This document shows positions 48,630-62,236 of a DNA stretch of 64,000 nt, piece after piece; positions within the stretch are counted from its first letter, which is position 1; the number at the start of each line of letters is the position of its first letter. Position numbers and translations under genes: made by a program. Origin of the DNA: Sphagnum compactum. Taxonomy: Eukaryota > Bryophyta > Sphagnopsida > Sphagnales. Below the pieces are notes generated by a model, which was given only the letters and a program-made list of their open reading frames with translations, was not told the DNA's origin and did no database searches. Location: NCBI GenBank assembly GCA_965153455.1, contig OZ234503.1, forward strand, positions 4,774,001 to 4,838,000, in the 5' to 3' direction.

Positions 48630-51600
48630 ATGAGTTTGGATGGTTCATTGACTGGCAATGATGAGAAGGCAACAACAACAACAATGAAGAACAACGCGAA
48701 TGAGAATTTGAACTTTCTTCTTCCAGCAACTCCTGGAACAACAACAACACCACCACAAGTGTGCCACCCTTTTCAACAGTCAAAGTCAGAGCACCTTCTT
48801 CACCATGAGAAGAACCTGAAAGGCTTATTATTATTAGCTCCACGGAATGAGCAACAAAACAACAACAACAGCAACAGTGATGTTGAACATATGTTGCTTG
48901 AGACACAATCACTGCCGGTGTGGATGCCCTCTGTTGTCACTAGTACAACAGTAGTAAATGCCAATGTCAAGCAGAATTTTGCTTCAAAGATCAGCAATCC
49001 CTCCTTACAGCAGCTGAGATTGGACATTGCCAAGTTGGATCGTGTGGAAACTGGAGAACAATCAGTGACAACAGGTTTCAGTTTCTGGTCTCTTGAATTT
49101 TTTTGCAGATTGCTAAAGACCCATCTGTCATTCATTATGTTCATTTCTTTTTCTTCCATGAGTGAAGTTCTTTTGCAAAGATCATTCTGGAAGCAGTCAC
49201 TTCGGCTCCTGACTCTCACACACACTTTTCTCTTTGAATCTGAAAGTTTGTGGAAGAAAAGAGTCGCAGGCCATTTTTCAGCTTCTTTGAAGGATTTCTC
49301 CAGAGTTCTCAGAGTCCAGATCTGATTTGAGGATTTGAGAGTAGTGGGTGTGTCTACTTTTCTTTGATCTAGCTTGTGATGCTTCTCAATGGAAGAAAAA
49401 ATTGCAAATGTGCAAGGCAACTGAAGACTGATATTAATGCACAATTTTATTTTTGTGTGTGTGTGCAGATCAAAAGTTGTGTCGAGCGAAATCAATGTCA
49501 AGCATGCAATCTCCAGATGCTGGTAAGAGTATCAGCTCTGTAAAACACCGAGGGAAGAAAAATCAAGAGCATGCAGATCTTCGTAAGGTGGAGGAAAAAC
49601 TAACTGATCGAAAGAAGGTGGGCTCACCTGGTTCTTCCATGCTCATCATCATCAATCTGAGCTTGTATCCTTCTAGTCTTCTTAAGGACTATGCTATCCA
49701 TTAGGGCTCCTGTTCTCCTAAAGAAAAAGGTTATGCAAGCCTGGCAGCTGTTGCAAATAAAGTGTTACCTCAGTTTGTAATCTTTTATGATTTCATGTTT
49801 TACCTCTAAAGGTTTAAGCACTTCTGCCTTGTCTGCTTCTTGTCTTCTTTGAGCTTGTTGTGTGACATTGCTGTTATCCAGGATGCATATTTTTTGTAAT
49901 AGGTTTGCCCAGACTTTTGGGCAGTGGATTAGAGACAAAATGCATAAATGTAGCCACAACACCAATCTGTTTTCTGCATGGAAAATCATATTTGCTAAAA
50001 AAAATTCTACTTGCAACATAGTTGGTTTCATTGTGTGTGATAGGTGTGATTTTCTTCCTGCATGCATGTTCTCCATACATGAGTTTTATTCTTGGATCTG
50101 TATGCAGTTGTAGATTCAAATGTGGTGGTCAAGAAAGAAAATTTGGATGCAAAACAGTGACATGCCCATTTTGTCTTTTTGGTGCACTTTTTTTTTTGCA
50201 GGAAAAACTGATGAGAAAGCTAACAACTGTGCAACACGATGGAATCGTTGATTTTGACATAGAAGGGAGTCCAAGTCTCGCTCAAGTGTTGTTTGGGTCA
50301 GAGACAAGGGATGAAGGTGGACAACAAGACGATGAATTGGGTGAAGAAGATGAAGATGAAGATGAGGACGAATTGCAATCCATTCCACCCCTCAAAATTG
50401 TGATGCTCATTGTTGGGACCCGAGGTGATGTTCAGCCATTTATTGGAATTGGGAGAAAGTTGCAGGTCCTTCATCTTCTCTCTGTCTGCATCTGTCTGTA
50501 TGTGTGCACGCATAATTTGTGAATTGATATATATACATATATGAACCTCTCAAGGGACCTCAAAGAAGCATGTTTTTTTCTGAATGTTGTGAAATCTCTT
50601 GGAACAACAAGACTCTTGCAGGCGTGCACACAAATAAAAGTCAGTTTTTTGGTTTTATGACTCCCTGTGACCACTGCAGGAGTATGGGCATCGAGTAAGA
50701 TTGGCATCACACGCCAATTTCCGTGATTTTGTGAAAACAGCTGGTTTGGAGTTTTATCCTCTGGGAGGGGATCCAAAGATTCTTGCACAATGTGCGTGTT
50801 CTCTGACTGATTGTGGGTGTTCTCTCTCTCTTTCTTCACCAGAGTTTGCTTGGGTGTTTTTGGTTCATTTTCCTTTTTTTCAGGTGCATCTCCCTGTCAA
50901 GCTGTGAAACAATTGTCAATTGCAGATTGTTGCAGATCGTCTCTGTTTTTTTTATGCAGAAGGTGGTGGTCTGACACTTTGTGAGTAACACTCATAAGGT
51001 TATGACCACACCTGGCTCTTTTTGTGATAGTTCGGATTTTGCTGGAACTGAGAGAATGGGTTGGTTACCTTCAAAGTGATGTTGCAGAGTTTTGCTCTGC
51101 AATTTCATAGATATCTCTGGCTCAATTGTGTCTTTGGAGTAATGGTCATCATTGCTGGTTGTGACAGATGGTGTGAAGAACAAAGGGGTTTGTTCTCTGC
51201 CCAAAGATATCAAAGGAAGTCAAATCCAAAGCAAATATATATTAGACTTGATGGTGCAATTGTTTTGTTGCATTGGAAGGGTTTAGGGTTTGGATGCAGG
51301 GACTTGGCAGATATTCCTTTGGTTTCTGTTTGGGCAGTACTGTTTGTGATTCCTGCGTTATGAGTGGGTTCTGATAGATATGGTGAAGAACAAGGGCTTT
51401 TTGCCCACGGGAGCAAAGGAAGTTGCAATGCAAAGAGAGCAAATCAAGTCAATTGTCTATTCTTTGTTAGCACCGTGCACTGAGCCAGATCTGGATTCTG
51501 GTGTTCCCTTCCGCGCAAATGTGATAATTGCTAACCCTCCAGCTTATGGTATTTTCTTTCCCTCATTTTCTTCTCCTTATGTTCTTCTCCATTTAGGGGA

Positions 51601-54600
51601 AGTGAATTTTATTTTATTTTTCTGAAAAAAAAATCATGTGATGCTGAAGAGTGGGTGCCATAGTTTTCTTCTTCATTTCTACATGACACCAATAAACACA
51701 TTTTTTTGGCAAACTAATTGTGCAATCCAGGGTATGAGAAAAGGGTGTCAGAAATGACAAAGGCATTGAATTGGCTCATGTATGGGTATGGATATAGGGC
51801 ATGTTCATGTAGCAGAGTATCTCAAGGTGCCTCTGCACCTGTATTTCACAATGCCTTGGACGTATGCTATCTAACCACCATACCCACGTTAGTATATCTT
51901 GACAATGTTTTTAATAATGTCTTACACATAAATAGTCCAATTTCAGATTATCAAGAGGAGTTGATGCGAGCATATGAATGGAAACAGCAGATGCTGCTTC
52001 TCATGAGAGTAGGGAATTTATTATGATTGGGTTGTACTTGATGTTGATTCAAACACTTTGGAAAAGTTTTGTGAAAGCTAAGCAACTGAAGTGCTGCATT
52101 TTTTCCTCCCCTAAACAGGCCAACAAGTGCTTTCCCACATCCGCTATCTCGTGTCAACACACCAGCAGCCTATAAAGTAAGTTGGATTTTCCTACTTTGG
52201 CAAGTCGGTAGAGTTATCAAGTTGTATGTCTTGAACCCATTTTCTTAGGGCGAAAGATTTTCTTAAAGACACCAGAAGTTCCTTTCTACCCATTGCTTGA
52301 GGCAAAATATTTCTTATAGACATCAGAAGTTCAATTTATAATTAACAGCAATAGATTTGAGTAGAACTATATAGCTGTGTCAATTCTCCCCATGGGTATC
52401 TGAGCTTCCAGAACAGTTTGTCTTTCTTTGACTCAGCTACTATCCCAAATTACTACAGAGTCTGCTGAATTTTTTCTGTGTGCCATGGGTATGTATCAGC
52501 TGTCATATCAAGTTGTAGACACTCTTATATGGCTAGGGATTCGAGGAATTATCAATGATTTCCGCAAGAAGAAACTGAAGCTGCGCCCCATCACCTACTT
52601 GAGTGGTTCTCAAGCTTCAGTTTCCAACTTGCCAACCGGCTACCTCTGGAGTCCCCATATTGTACCAAAACCAAAAGGTGATGTTGGTTGGTTTCAGTTG
52701 GTTTCATAGTTACAACTTTCTGACTTATGATCAGATGTCTGTTTGAGGGTCCTTGTCTCATAATCTTACTGAGCTTTCGTTTGATGAATTGCCAATGTGG
52801 TTTTGAGTGTTGATCAAAACATGTTTTATAGCAGGAACTAATGCATCTGGTCAGCTTTTGTTACAGATTGGGGACCACTTATCGACATCGTTGGGTATTG
52901 CTTCCTAAATCTAGCAGAAGATTACAAGCCTCCAGAGGACCTTGTCAAGTGGCTGGCATCAGGGACACCACCAATCTATATTGGCTTTGGAAGCCTTGTA
53001 AGTGTCTTTCTTACTTCATCTTGTGCATGATCTGAGCACTCTCCTGCCATACTGTTGGCTCCAATATGGCAGAGTGGTATGCTAATAAGATCTCCTAATC
53101 CACATCACTGAGCTGAACGTATTGAAGCACTGCAAACCTTTGATATTTTCTCTCTGCTAGATACAACACAATCTCCTCATCAGTTAATTCATGAGCTGCA
53201 CAAGAACATCATGAGATCAAACATGTTCAAAATATGTTGCAGCTGATCATACTCTTATATCAATAGAAGTTGAAACTGCTCTGTGGCTTAACACATTGGG
53301 AGCGGGGGGCATTTGCATGGATGGTATTGTAGCCTGTTGGAGATCCTGATGGCATGACAAATATCATTGTTGAAGCATTGCAAAAAACAAATCAGCGTGG
53401 TCTCATCAACCAAGGGTGGGGTGGCATGGGCCAATGTATGGATACCAGCCTCCTGCTTTTTCCTTTCTTGCTACAAATCATTAGCTTTCAAAGGCTGGCC
53501 TTTTGTCAGTATCTCCACCTTGTCATGAGTGTTACATACTATCAATAATGAGCTTGAGTGTCACTCAATTGCATTGCCCTCCTAATTGCTGCACACTTCA
53601 GAATGACCCATTTGCATTGTGCACCTAAATCTTCATTGGTTTACAGTCACAAATTTGCTGGACTCAGAAAGTAGTTTCATTACTGTACTACAAGTCTGCC
53701 ACTGAGGTTGCAGGTTTTCCAAGAAAACAAGGCATCTTGTCTTTTCCTGTCTGTTGTTTAGTTTTTGAGTGCCTGTGGACAGTAGTTTGATTTCTTCCTG
53801 CCTTTTCCTCATTATGTGTCTGATAGAAAATCTGTCCTTTGGACTTGATCTGGACAGTGCCTCAGCCCCCAAAGTTTGTGTACCTCCTCCAAGATTGTCC
53901 TCATGACTGGCTATTTCCACAATGTGCTGCTGTGGTGAGTTCATGAAAAACCCAGCATCACCAAATGGGTCACCCCAGAGAGTTGCAGGATCCAGTTGTG
54001 AAGGAATTGGAGTCCCTTTACTCCTCTGAGCAGCTCGATTGTACAGTATTTTGAGAGATCTCATGATAAGCTTGGCTGATGGTCCACCAGGTACATCATG
54101 GTGGTGCAGGCACCACAGCTGCCAGTTTGAAAGCTGCAGTATGTACAGTCTCCTCTTGCTTCCCCTTCCATTCAGCTCTCCATGTTTACAAGCATTCTGG
54201 AGAAAAATGGCAGTAGCATAGATGGGGCAATCTATGACTGGAAGTTGAGATTCCCAGGCTGAATGCTTTGAGACTAAATTTGGATGGCAAACTGCTTTTC
54301 CATGTCAATCATAGTGTTGTCTAGTTCTCTACAGTGATTAGTCTCTCTTACTACATGACTTCTGTGACTGAAAAAATGACCTGGTTGCAGTGCCCAACAA
54401 CAGTAGTGCCATTTTTTGGAGACCAGCCTTTTTGGGGTAACCATGTTCATGCGAAGGGTGTGGGCCCAGTTCCAATCCCAGTCAATGAATTCTCTCTTGA
54501 GAAGCTTGTAGCTGCTATACATTTCATGCTGAATCCTGAGGTGTGTCTGTGTGTACCACCCACCCTGCTCTGCTCGCAAGTTTAAACCCAATATGGAAAA

Positions 54601-55028
54601 ATCTGGAATGCAAAAAAATAAAAGAAGTTTGATGGACTTATAAAGGAATCATTTCACTTTGAAATGCTTTCAATACCAATCAACTAATTCTCTCTTAAAG
54701 AAGCTTGTAAATTGCAATGCAGAGTTATCTCACTTGAGGTTTGGAACTCTTTGAGGGGATACTGTATGCATTTCACCAAAATAAAAGCTATGTTTTTTGT
54801 TGGATCTGTGCACAGGTGAAAAGGAGGGCAACAGAGTTAGCAGAGGCAATGGCTGAAGAAGATGGTGTACAAGGTGCTGTGGATGTCTTCCATAAGCACA
54901 TACGCAAATTCTTACCAGATATCATGCACAGTACAACTACACCACCCTCTGACTCTCCTGCACTTAGGAGAAATAACTCCTTCCTCAAATCATGCTGGTC
55001 ATGCGGCAGTTCAAAATTAAAAACCTGA
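48630..55028 (+). CDS. Sterol 3-beta-glucosyltransferase (UGT80 family)
   Basis: Transfers glucose from UDP-glucose to the 3-hydroxyl of membrane sterols, making steryl glucosides. Fourteen exons: 48630-49074, 49469-49617, 50202-50465, 50680-50791, 51378-51548, 51798-51861, 52119-52176, 52500-52677, 52867-52997, 53333-53435, 53858-53934, 54091-54138, 54391-54540, 54816-55028; 720 aa, all GT-AG and in phase. The N-terminal ~250 residues are Asn/Gln/Ser-rich and end in an acidic run (EEDEDEDEDE), as is usual for disordered UGT80 N termini. The GT-B fold begins at IVMLIVGTRGDVQPF (264-278). The donor site carries the HHGGAGTT motif (586-593) and PTTVVPFFGDQPFWG (602-616). NPPAYG, PWTPTSAFPHPL and GWGGMG are also conserved. 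Exons as short as 48, 58 and 64 nt are needed to keep the conserved text. The first ATG is used. Intron 4 holds a dispersed repeat. Confidence 0.95.
50971..51122. repeat. Dispersed repeat in UGT80 intron 4
   Basis: Shares its left and right blocks with 19164-19268 (CTGACAC, TGTGAGT, CTCATAAGGT; CTGCAATTTCA, AGATAT), with a longer and diverged middle. Confidence 0.6.
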
Positions 55029-56185
55029 GTCAAAACAAAGCAATTATAACAAAGCATTTGTTCTTTCAGTTCTGATTTTTCTTCAGGGAGAGGGATGTCA
55101 GTTTTAGCATTTCTACCTCTGGCACAACAGCTGTTGTAGATTTTTTTCCCCTCTTAGAAAGCATCCCTTCAAATGCTGCCTGCAAAGCAATGCAGAGATT
55201 TTTACAAAGTAGAAACCTAAAAGGGTTTTTTTTACTCATTAGCGAACATGCGGAAATGTCTTCTGAATTGGGTTTTTGCATTACTTGCAATAGCATCGCT
55301 ACAATTCTGTTCCAAATTTAATGAACAATGCCTACACATCATTCTCCCAAATTTTGATATGAAATCAACCTGCTTTATAGAGATCATGTACCATCGACCT
55401 CAAATGAGAAGATTTCAAAAATGTTGTATAATTTGTCTACTAATAGTTACTATAGCCATCAGCCTCTGCATTTAGCTTCAACATATCCTATTGTATGCCT
55501 AAAAAACAAAGAACAATGGACCTGAACTGCTGTACAAAACTCCTCCAATTCTTTACTGCAAATATTGCATTGGGTTCTTGGGTTTTAAACTCTCTATACC
55601 TTTGACCTTCTTCAGCTCAGCTCATAGACATCACCTATTAACACACTATAGTTTTGCAGCTCTAGAATTTTAACTCATAGGATGAAGGCTTTAGAAGGAA
55701 AGATCTTAAATTGCAAAAAGAGCTGCGCATTAAATCCTCAGATAATGTTTTGTTGAAACAATATAAATTGACAGTTCTAGAAAAAAACTGTTGCACAAGG
55801 AGTTCACAGTAACAAAGAATAGAATGTCACCAATTGACTGCAGGCAAACCATGCAACAGAGGCCACAACATTGGACTTCACCATATTGTCTGTGGCCTAA
55901 GGTTACCTGTCAAAGGCCCAACTTTTAACTTTCTTTGAAATTTGGTAAAATCACCAGCCAGAACTTGTAGCTTCCTGAACTCATAATGTAGTTTAAAACA
56001 GTGCACAAAATAACACATTTCAGTGATGAAAGCAGTAAACAACACTATAACAATGAAAAAAAGAGCAGTGAAATAATACAATTCCAATACCTGACTCTCT
56101 GCGAGCAACATCAGCTTCCAATAGAACCTTTTTTGCAATAAAATGTTACATGAGTATGTACTTCACTTGTCTATCTGGGACACAT
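55029..56185. other. Convergent 3' interval between UGT80 and TRAPPC11
   Basis: AT-rich DNA between two stop codons that face each other. It should contain both 3' UTRs and polyadenylation regions. I see no exon or clear repeat. Confidence 0.7.
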
Positions 56186-59100
56186 CTAAGCTTCCTTGAG
56201 AGGAGACAGCTGAGTTTGTATGCCATTCAAATCAGGGGCAGAAGGGAAAACAAAGAGCTGAGTGCTAACAGACGAGGGCTGAAAGCCAGCTGAGTACCAA
56301 GAAGATGTAAGTCTTACTTGCGGAAGCTGTTGCATCCCTGAAGTAACAGGAACAAGCCTGTAAGAAAGAGAGTAAGTGGATCTAGGAAGAATGGAAACAG
56401 TGTCAGTGTGTGCACCAGAGAAGATGAAACTTGTGGTATCAAAAACAGCAAAGAAAATCTCCTGCAATGTGCTGGTAAGGTTCTGTACTCTGATAGAGAT
56501 CGTAAAGGCTGTGCCCAACACAGCATGCGGTGGGCAGTCCAGAGTGACAACTAGTGGTGGGGATTCAACCAGAATGCTTGATAGCTGCACACGTGTTGTA
56601 ACTGCATTGAATGGAAACTTGGCCACAGATTCCACAGTCCCTAACAGAGCCACTTCTGAAGGCATTGAATTGTGGCCACGCTGCCACTTTGCAAAGATTG
56701 TCCCAACTGGGAGTGCTTTTGAGGCAACCAAAGGCTGGACCCAAAAAAGCTGAGTGAAAACCTCATCTGCTCCAACAATTATCCCTCCCATGAGTTGATT
56801 AATGCTCATTTCTCCCTCCTTGTCTGTCACTTCAGTCAGGTGGTCAGTACCAAGTTTGATGAGTTTGGCTGGCCCTTGTCCTCCAGAGAGTCGAACAACA
56901 CATTTGTTCTCATCAGCCTCTTCAATACCCACTGAGAAAAGACGAAGTGGAAGAGAGCTTGTATTCTTAAATGTTACTACCAGAATGCTGGACTCTTTCA
57001 GTGCCAAAGCTGCTGCAGTCACCTTGCCTGCTTGGTTTGCCTCAAGGCCCCCAAGTAGTAGGGCATCTCTGCGAAAAGGAGCCATGTAGCGATGCCCAAC
57101 AGACAATGCCTCCTCACACTCTATGAAAACACTTTTGTGCAACCGATACTGGTAACCTGGATGCCCACCTTCTGCTGCTTGGTACACAAAAGTGGACATC
57201 AATGTTACAGCTTTTGAATCCCTCCACCGAACAAGCACCACTGTAGACCAGCTCTCCCCCACTTTAACTTCAGGGACCTCCACAAGACCAGTGAACTTCA
57301 CATAGGATTCATCTCCTACCAAATCAACAGAGGCTGGAACAGCAGGAACAAGAAGCTCTGCTTCAACAGGTGATGGAGTGGACATTGAGGACAAACTTCG
57401 ATTTGGTATCAATGTTCCTGAAGTTGAAGGAGCAAAATATACTTCAAGGTCTCCAGATTGTATGTGATGGCCCATTGGTCGAATCTCTACTCGCACTGGG
57501 AAAGCTTCACCAACAAGAGCTGGACTGGGTGCCTCCAGCACAATATCAACCAGAGCCTCTGGCTCTTCAACCTATGAGGAAAGTTCAGGAGAGAAACATC
57601 TCCCTCATTAGCCAGTCAATCACAAAAAGAGAACATCTGTGTGACTTGAGTCTACAACTCAACAGAGGTGTCATTGGTAGAGACAGTCAACCATACTGGA
57701 TAACTACCAGACAATAGGAACATGGACATCACCTAGTCCCAGAAACTAAGAAATAACTGTGCTGACAGATTTCAGCTTCATGCGCTCAATGTGTTGATGC
57801 ATTCAACATCAAAGGAAATCTGCCTCAGGTGGCATTAAATAGCACTTCAAGCCATTGTTGTGGGTGATTGAAGAGTGCAAAGTAGCAAAAACTTACCCGG
57901 ATTACTTTCTGCCCAAATTCAGCCAAAGCACCATCAGCCATTGGCAATATATCAAGCCCAGACTCAAACATCCAAAGAGGAATCCCTTCCCGACTCGCAG
58001 GGCTCTCCACTTGACATTGAATGGTTGCATGTGGTCCTACATGCACCACGACTGCCATGCACTCCAGCTTCCCACTCTCCTCTACAATTTGCATACATGT
58101 AGGGTGAGAGATTAACACAATCCAGCTGACATTTGTGTACAGGCCCCAAGAGCTGAAGAAACAATTCCTTTCCAGAACCCATAATTGCAGCAATTCCATG
58201 AGACGGAACCACTCACACATCTCTCACAATTCATCATGCATGAGAAGAGCTTGGGAACATGAAATCCATTCCCTAAATCAGTGTGCAGGTTGTCAAAATC
58301 ACAACACACTTAGGACACCTTGCAATTGATTGAACAACCACTGCAGAAACATAGACATACCTGCAGTTATTTCAACTGTAATTCTTTTCCACTTCCTTGG
58401 TTGCAGTTGCAAATCAAAGTCAGATACTCGAGTCACATCTTGTTCTGAAGGAGAACTATCTGTTGCTAAGAGTTCAGATCCCTCAGATGTCGAAACAGCC
58501 CTGTTCCTTCCTAGAATGAAGTTGCAAGAAGGTTGATTGAAAAGCACCTCCACCTCATGCAAGGTGATGGGAAGTGGGAGATGAGTGAGTAAGGCAATTG
58601 TAAGACTTGTTGCTTTCCCTGGTTTGACTGTCTGGTTGTGGAATGCAACACAGGCTGACATGACAGCTCGCAGTGGACTCACTAGGTCAATTTCAAGTGC
58701 AACTGGCTGCAAGTCAGTCACATTTAGGACAAGGTCCCCGTCATTGGACAGAACCTGTGTTGACCCCTGCAAAAGCTCAAGAACCTCTTCCTGCACCACT
58801 TCCTTCTGGAGGTGTGCATGAGGACCAAGTTCTGGGCCAAAAAGAAACCCCTCAATGCTAGGCAATGTACTGAGCTCAAGACTGTACTCCACATAATCCT
58901 GTAGCAAACCTAATTGGCGAGCACATTCTCTCAAGTATGCAAGTGCAGATGCTAACAGTGCCACCCACGCCTCTTTTCGATACATTCCAGCAACATGCCC
59001 AAAGAGGCGTTTTGCATTGCTGTAATCCTTCGCAGCAAAATATTCCCTTCCCATTTCGCTCCCAAGTAGGTAGATAGTCCGCCCTGCCTCCATTATCTTG

Positions 59101-62100
59101 AAATGTTCATGAGCTTTTGTCAAAAGCTCAATTGCTACATGTGAGTGGTGAAAACCCTTCTCCATAAGTATTGCATGTCTCATATATTCAGATCCTGTTG
59201 GACTGCAGATCCATGAGGAAGCAAGTACCCACTTTCAGGCATTTATCCTTGGAGCATGAGAGAAGAAAGATACAAATGACAAGTTACAACAAGAATAAAA
59301 ACAACACTTTTAAAATATGGATAGTAGGTCATTCAATCTAGAAAAAGGACCTCTGGGAATGGTTGTCATTGCCTCGTTTCAGCAAACGTGATGCCTGTCC
59401 AACATAGACAGGCGGCCCAACCTCTGAACCTGGCCCTGCTAAGACATCAATGACATTGCCATCCTCAAATTCTTCAAACATTGCCAATTCTGCTTCAAAT
59501 GTACGCCTTCTTCGTACCATATAAGCTGCTGCTGCCTGCATGCCAAAGTCCCGTGCAGCAGGCAACAATCACCCAATAATTTTTTCCACTTATAGTTTAA
59601 CATCAGACCTCTTCTACAGCAATCTTCATGAAAAAAGTGTGCATGGGCTTGACTTTTAATATTTGCACTTAAATGACCATAATGGATAACACAGTGCTCT
59701 GAAATTTAAGATACTGAACAATGCTCCAAGTCCTGATATTGCTGCACAGCCATCCATACAAGGCTGCTAATGCTTAGCTCAAATAATGCTTATAAGTGAG
59801 TGTGTCTCTGAAAGTAGAAGGACAAAATTTTTAAAAACCTGATAGTAGAATCCAGGCTGCAGTTCACGTTCAGAGAGGCCAGGGGCTAAAGCTGCTGGTT
59901 GTGAGGTTATTGCCAAACTATTTTGAAGTAGCTCAGCAAAAACCTGGAACTGCCTACTGAACCAGGCCAAGTGTAAGAAAGTCCCTTCTGGAGGCCCCAC
60001 CATTTTCTTAAACCAAGCTACATGCTCTCGAAACCACCTTACTGCTTCACTTTCTTTGCCACTATGTAGCAGCAAAGTTGAAACCTTAAAATGCAGCTGC
60101 TCAGCCACAGCCTTCATCTCAACAACACGTTCCACAGGCTGCAGCTCCATTGTTGTGTTTGTTATCACCTGCCAAAAAGGGTATCTTCAGTATCATGTAT
60201 GGAATTTCCATCCTTTTAAACAACTGGCTTTTATATCAGATCTGCAAGAACTGAACTCTCCACATATTTCATCAAGTAATCTGCTGGATGCCTTTCAACA
60301 GAAAGATTCATCCTCTTGTATGATCTCCATATTTTCAGCCATGTCAAGAAGCAATTACTGACAGGACATCCATTATTTCTCAGTTGCATTCCATTGTCTA
60401 CTGTGACAATGCTCCAACAAACTAAAAAATGACAGACCAAAGAAGCTTAACCTTATATAGATAACAGAGAGGCCAAGCACCTCCTGCAGTAGAGAATAGG
60501 CTGTCTCGTAAAACTTGAGGGCTGCCACCCAATCCCTTCTGAATTCAGCATAAACTGCAACCTGTTGGCATCACGAGCCAATCAAAGTTGCTGAGAATCA
60601 GACCAGGATCAACAAGTAGCAGATATAGGAGAGTCAATATCTAGCAGAAGTAGGGCAGTCAATAAGTGGCAGATACAGGAGAGCCAAGGAAAGCCAATGG
60701 ATAAGGCATGTACCTTGAAGTTGTAGCGGACACTTAGCTCCAGAGAACTGTAAGTTTTTTTCTCTATCCGCAGTTTCACCCTTCGCCCTTCTTCTCGGTA
60801 AAAAGTGGTTGCAAGTTCACCCATAATGCTTCCCAATCTGATCACATGCACAGAGTCAAGTCCTATAGCACTGTCAGGAAAGCAAACTCTATACCAATGA
60901 AAATATCAGAGATACCAAATTTGAGATGATCATTCCGAACACTTCACAAACTCACAATGACTAAATATTTCACATCAATTTCTCCCTATCCTAATGCCAG
61001 GAACTCAAGAGATGTCAGCAAGCACTGCTAACTGAAACAGAAATGCTAGGAAATATCTAACCTAGCCATAGAACGCTTCATCTCACTGGGCTCATGTGTG
61101 ACAAAGATGATACAACTCTTTGAATCAACCTCTGCACGCTTTCGAAGGGCTATTAACCGATCCTCATTCACTTCACCTGCAGTCAAGATTGCCAGGGAGG
61201 TCAGTATGAAGAATTTACATCACCCCCAATCACCATTAATCAACCAATCAAAGAAAGTTCAGTGGTGGAAGTGCAGGCATAATCTGACTGAAAACTTGTG
61301 ATGCTCCCCTAGCATTAGTGTCACCAGCAGCACAGTCTTGTGCACTTCAGCACATTCTCACCACAATGTTAGGGTTGCATGGATGTGCTTACTTTGTGTA
61401 GTCGGTTGCACAATTGCCACAACAAGCTTTAAGTTGCGGCCTCGAATCACTCCCCTGTCCATATATCAAAACAACAAAGCAGAAGCATACACAAGAGTTC
61501 AAACTGCAGCCCCAGAGTTACAATAGGCAGAATCAATACCCCTGAAAGTCCTTAGTACATGCCAGCAAGAGATGTCAACTCTACGACACATCATACTAAA
61601 CCTCAAGATGCATGAGTCACAATCACAAAACCTAGATATATGATTTTCTTTTACAGAACCATTTTTGGTGATTTTGCATTGAATGTTTGCAAGAACATGA
61701 CCTAAGGATGGATTCTCCCCATTGAATAGATGTAATAACAAAACAAATGCACCACACACAAGAGCAGGTTATGTGCACATTGACACTCCAGATAACCAAT
61801 TCAACAGATTAAGAATCTTACTTGATGTCGTCAAGGTGAGCACATTGACGACACTCCAGATGACCACTATAGTAAAAGAGTGAGAACCTTACTTGATGTT
61901 GTCAAGGTGAGTGCACACTTGCATCCACTGTGCAGGGTCTCCATAGACCTGATCTCGATCAAACAGCACAGCCAGAACAGCAGGCATTCTTGTCCGGTGC
62001 TTGGAAAGCCAGTCAGCTTTCAGAATACCTAAAGGAGGAGGCATTCGTGCGTCCGCCGGCTTTCTTTCCTTTCCTCCGATCATTGGCACTTTGGCAAAAT

Positions 62101-62236
62101 CCGGCAGAGCTAGAGTATTTAGGGGCGGCGACTCACGGTGTAGATACAGCGAGATCGCCGCGTGTAGATCCGGAATTCCTACCAACGCCACCAGCGGCAC
62201 TGGCGGCGTCCTCAGTTCTTCCGGATACTCCTCCAT
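56186..62236 (-). CDS. TRAPPC11: TRAPPC11 homologue, TRAPP vesicle-tethering complex subunit
   Basis: Subunit of a TRAPP tethering complex acting in ER-Golgi/TGN traffic. Ten exons (minus): 62236-61893, 61454-61393, 61176-61062, 60837-60714, 60561-60481, 60168-59839, 59535-59351, 59202-58361, 58081-57897, 57571-56186; 1217 aa, phases closed, close to the usual ~1190 aa of plant homologues. The N terminus (MEEYPEELRTPPVPLVALVG) and GDPAQWMQVCTHLDNIK are typical. The foie-gras helical region runs from about residue 215 to 530 (FYREEGRRVKLRIEKK, AEQLHFKVSTLLLHSGK, REYFAAKDYSNAKRLF). The C-terminal beta-rich gryzun region includes VSPLRAVMSACVAFHNQ, LPLPITLHEVEVLFNQPSC and, at the end, STQLFVFPSAP. 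Exon 60561-60481 must use the GTGCTT donor to keep phase, although a GTTAAG site lies further on. The ATG at 62236 follows a GTG two codons upstream. Confidence 0.95.
61810..61918. repeat. Tandem duplication of the TRAPPC11 exon-1 end and its splice donor
   Basis: CTTACTTGATG(T/C)(T/C)GTCAAGGTGAG occurs at the true exon 1 to intron 1 border (around 61893) and again 71 bp further into the intron (around 61822). The copy repeats the last ~18 coding bases plus a GTAAGA donor. A more decayed partner of the flank lies near 61771. Confidence 0.85.

Noticed and set aside
47734-48912. Minus-strand open frame of ~390 codons overlapping UGT80 exon 1
   Set aside because: It is composed largely of translated microsatellites (His/Thr, Cys, Leu and Phe runs), lies antisense to a conserved exon and has no recognisable domain.
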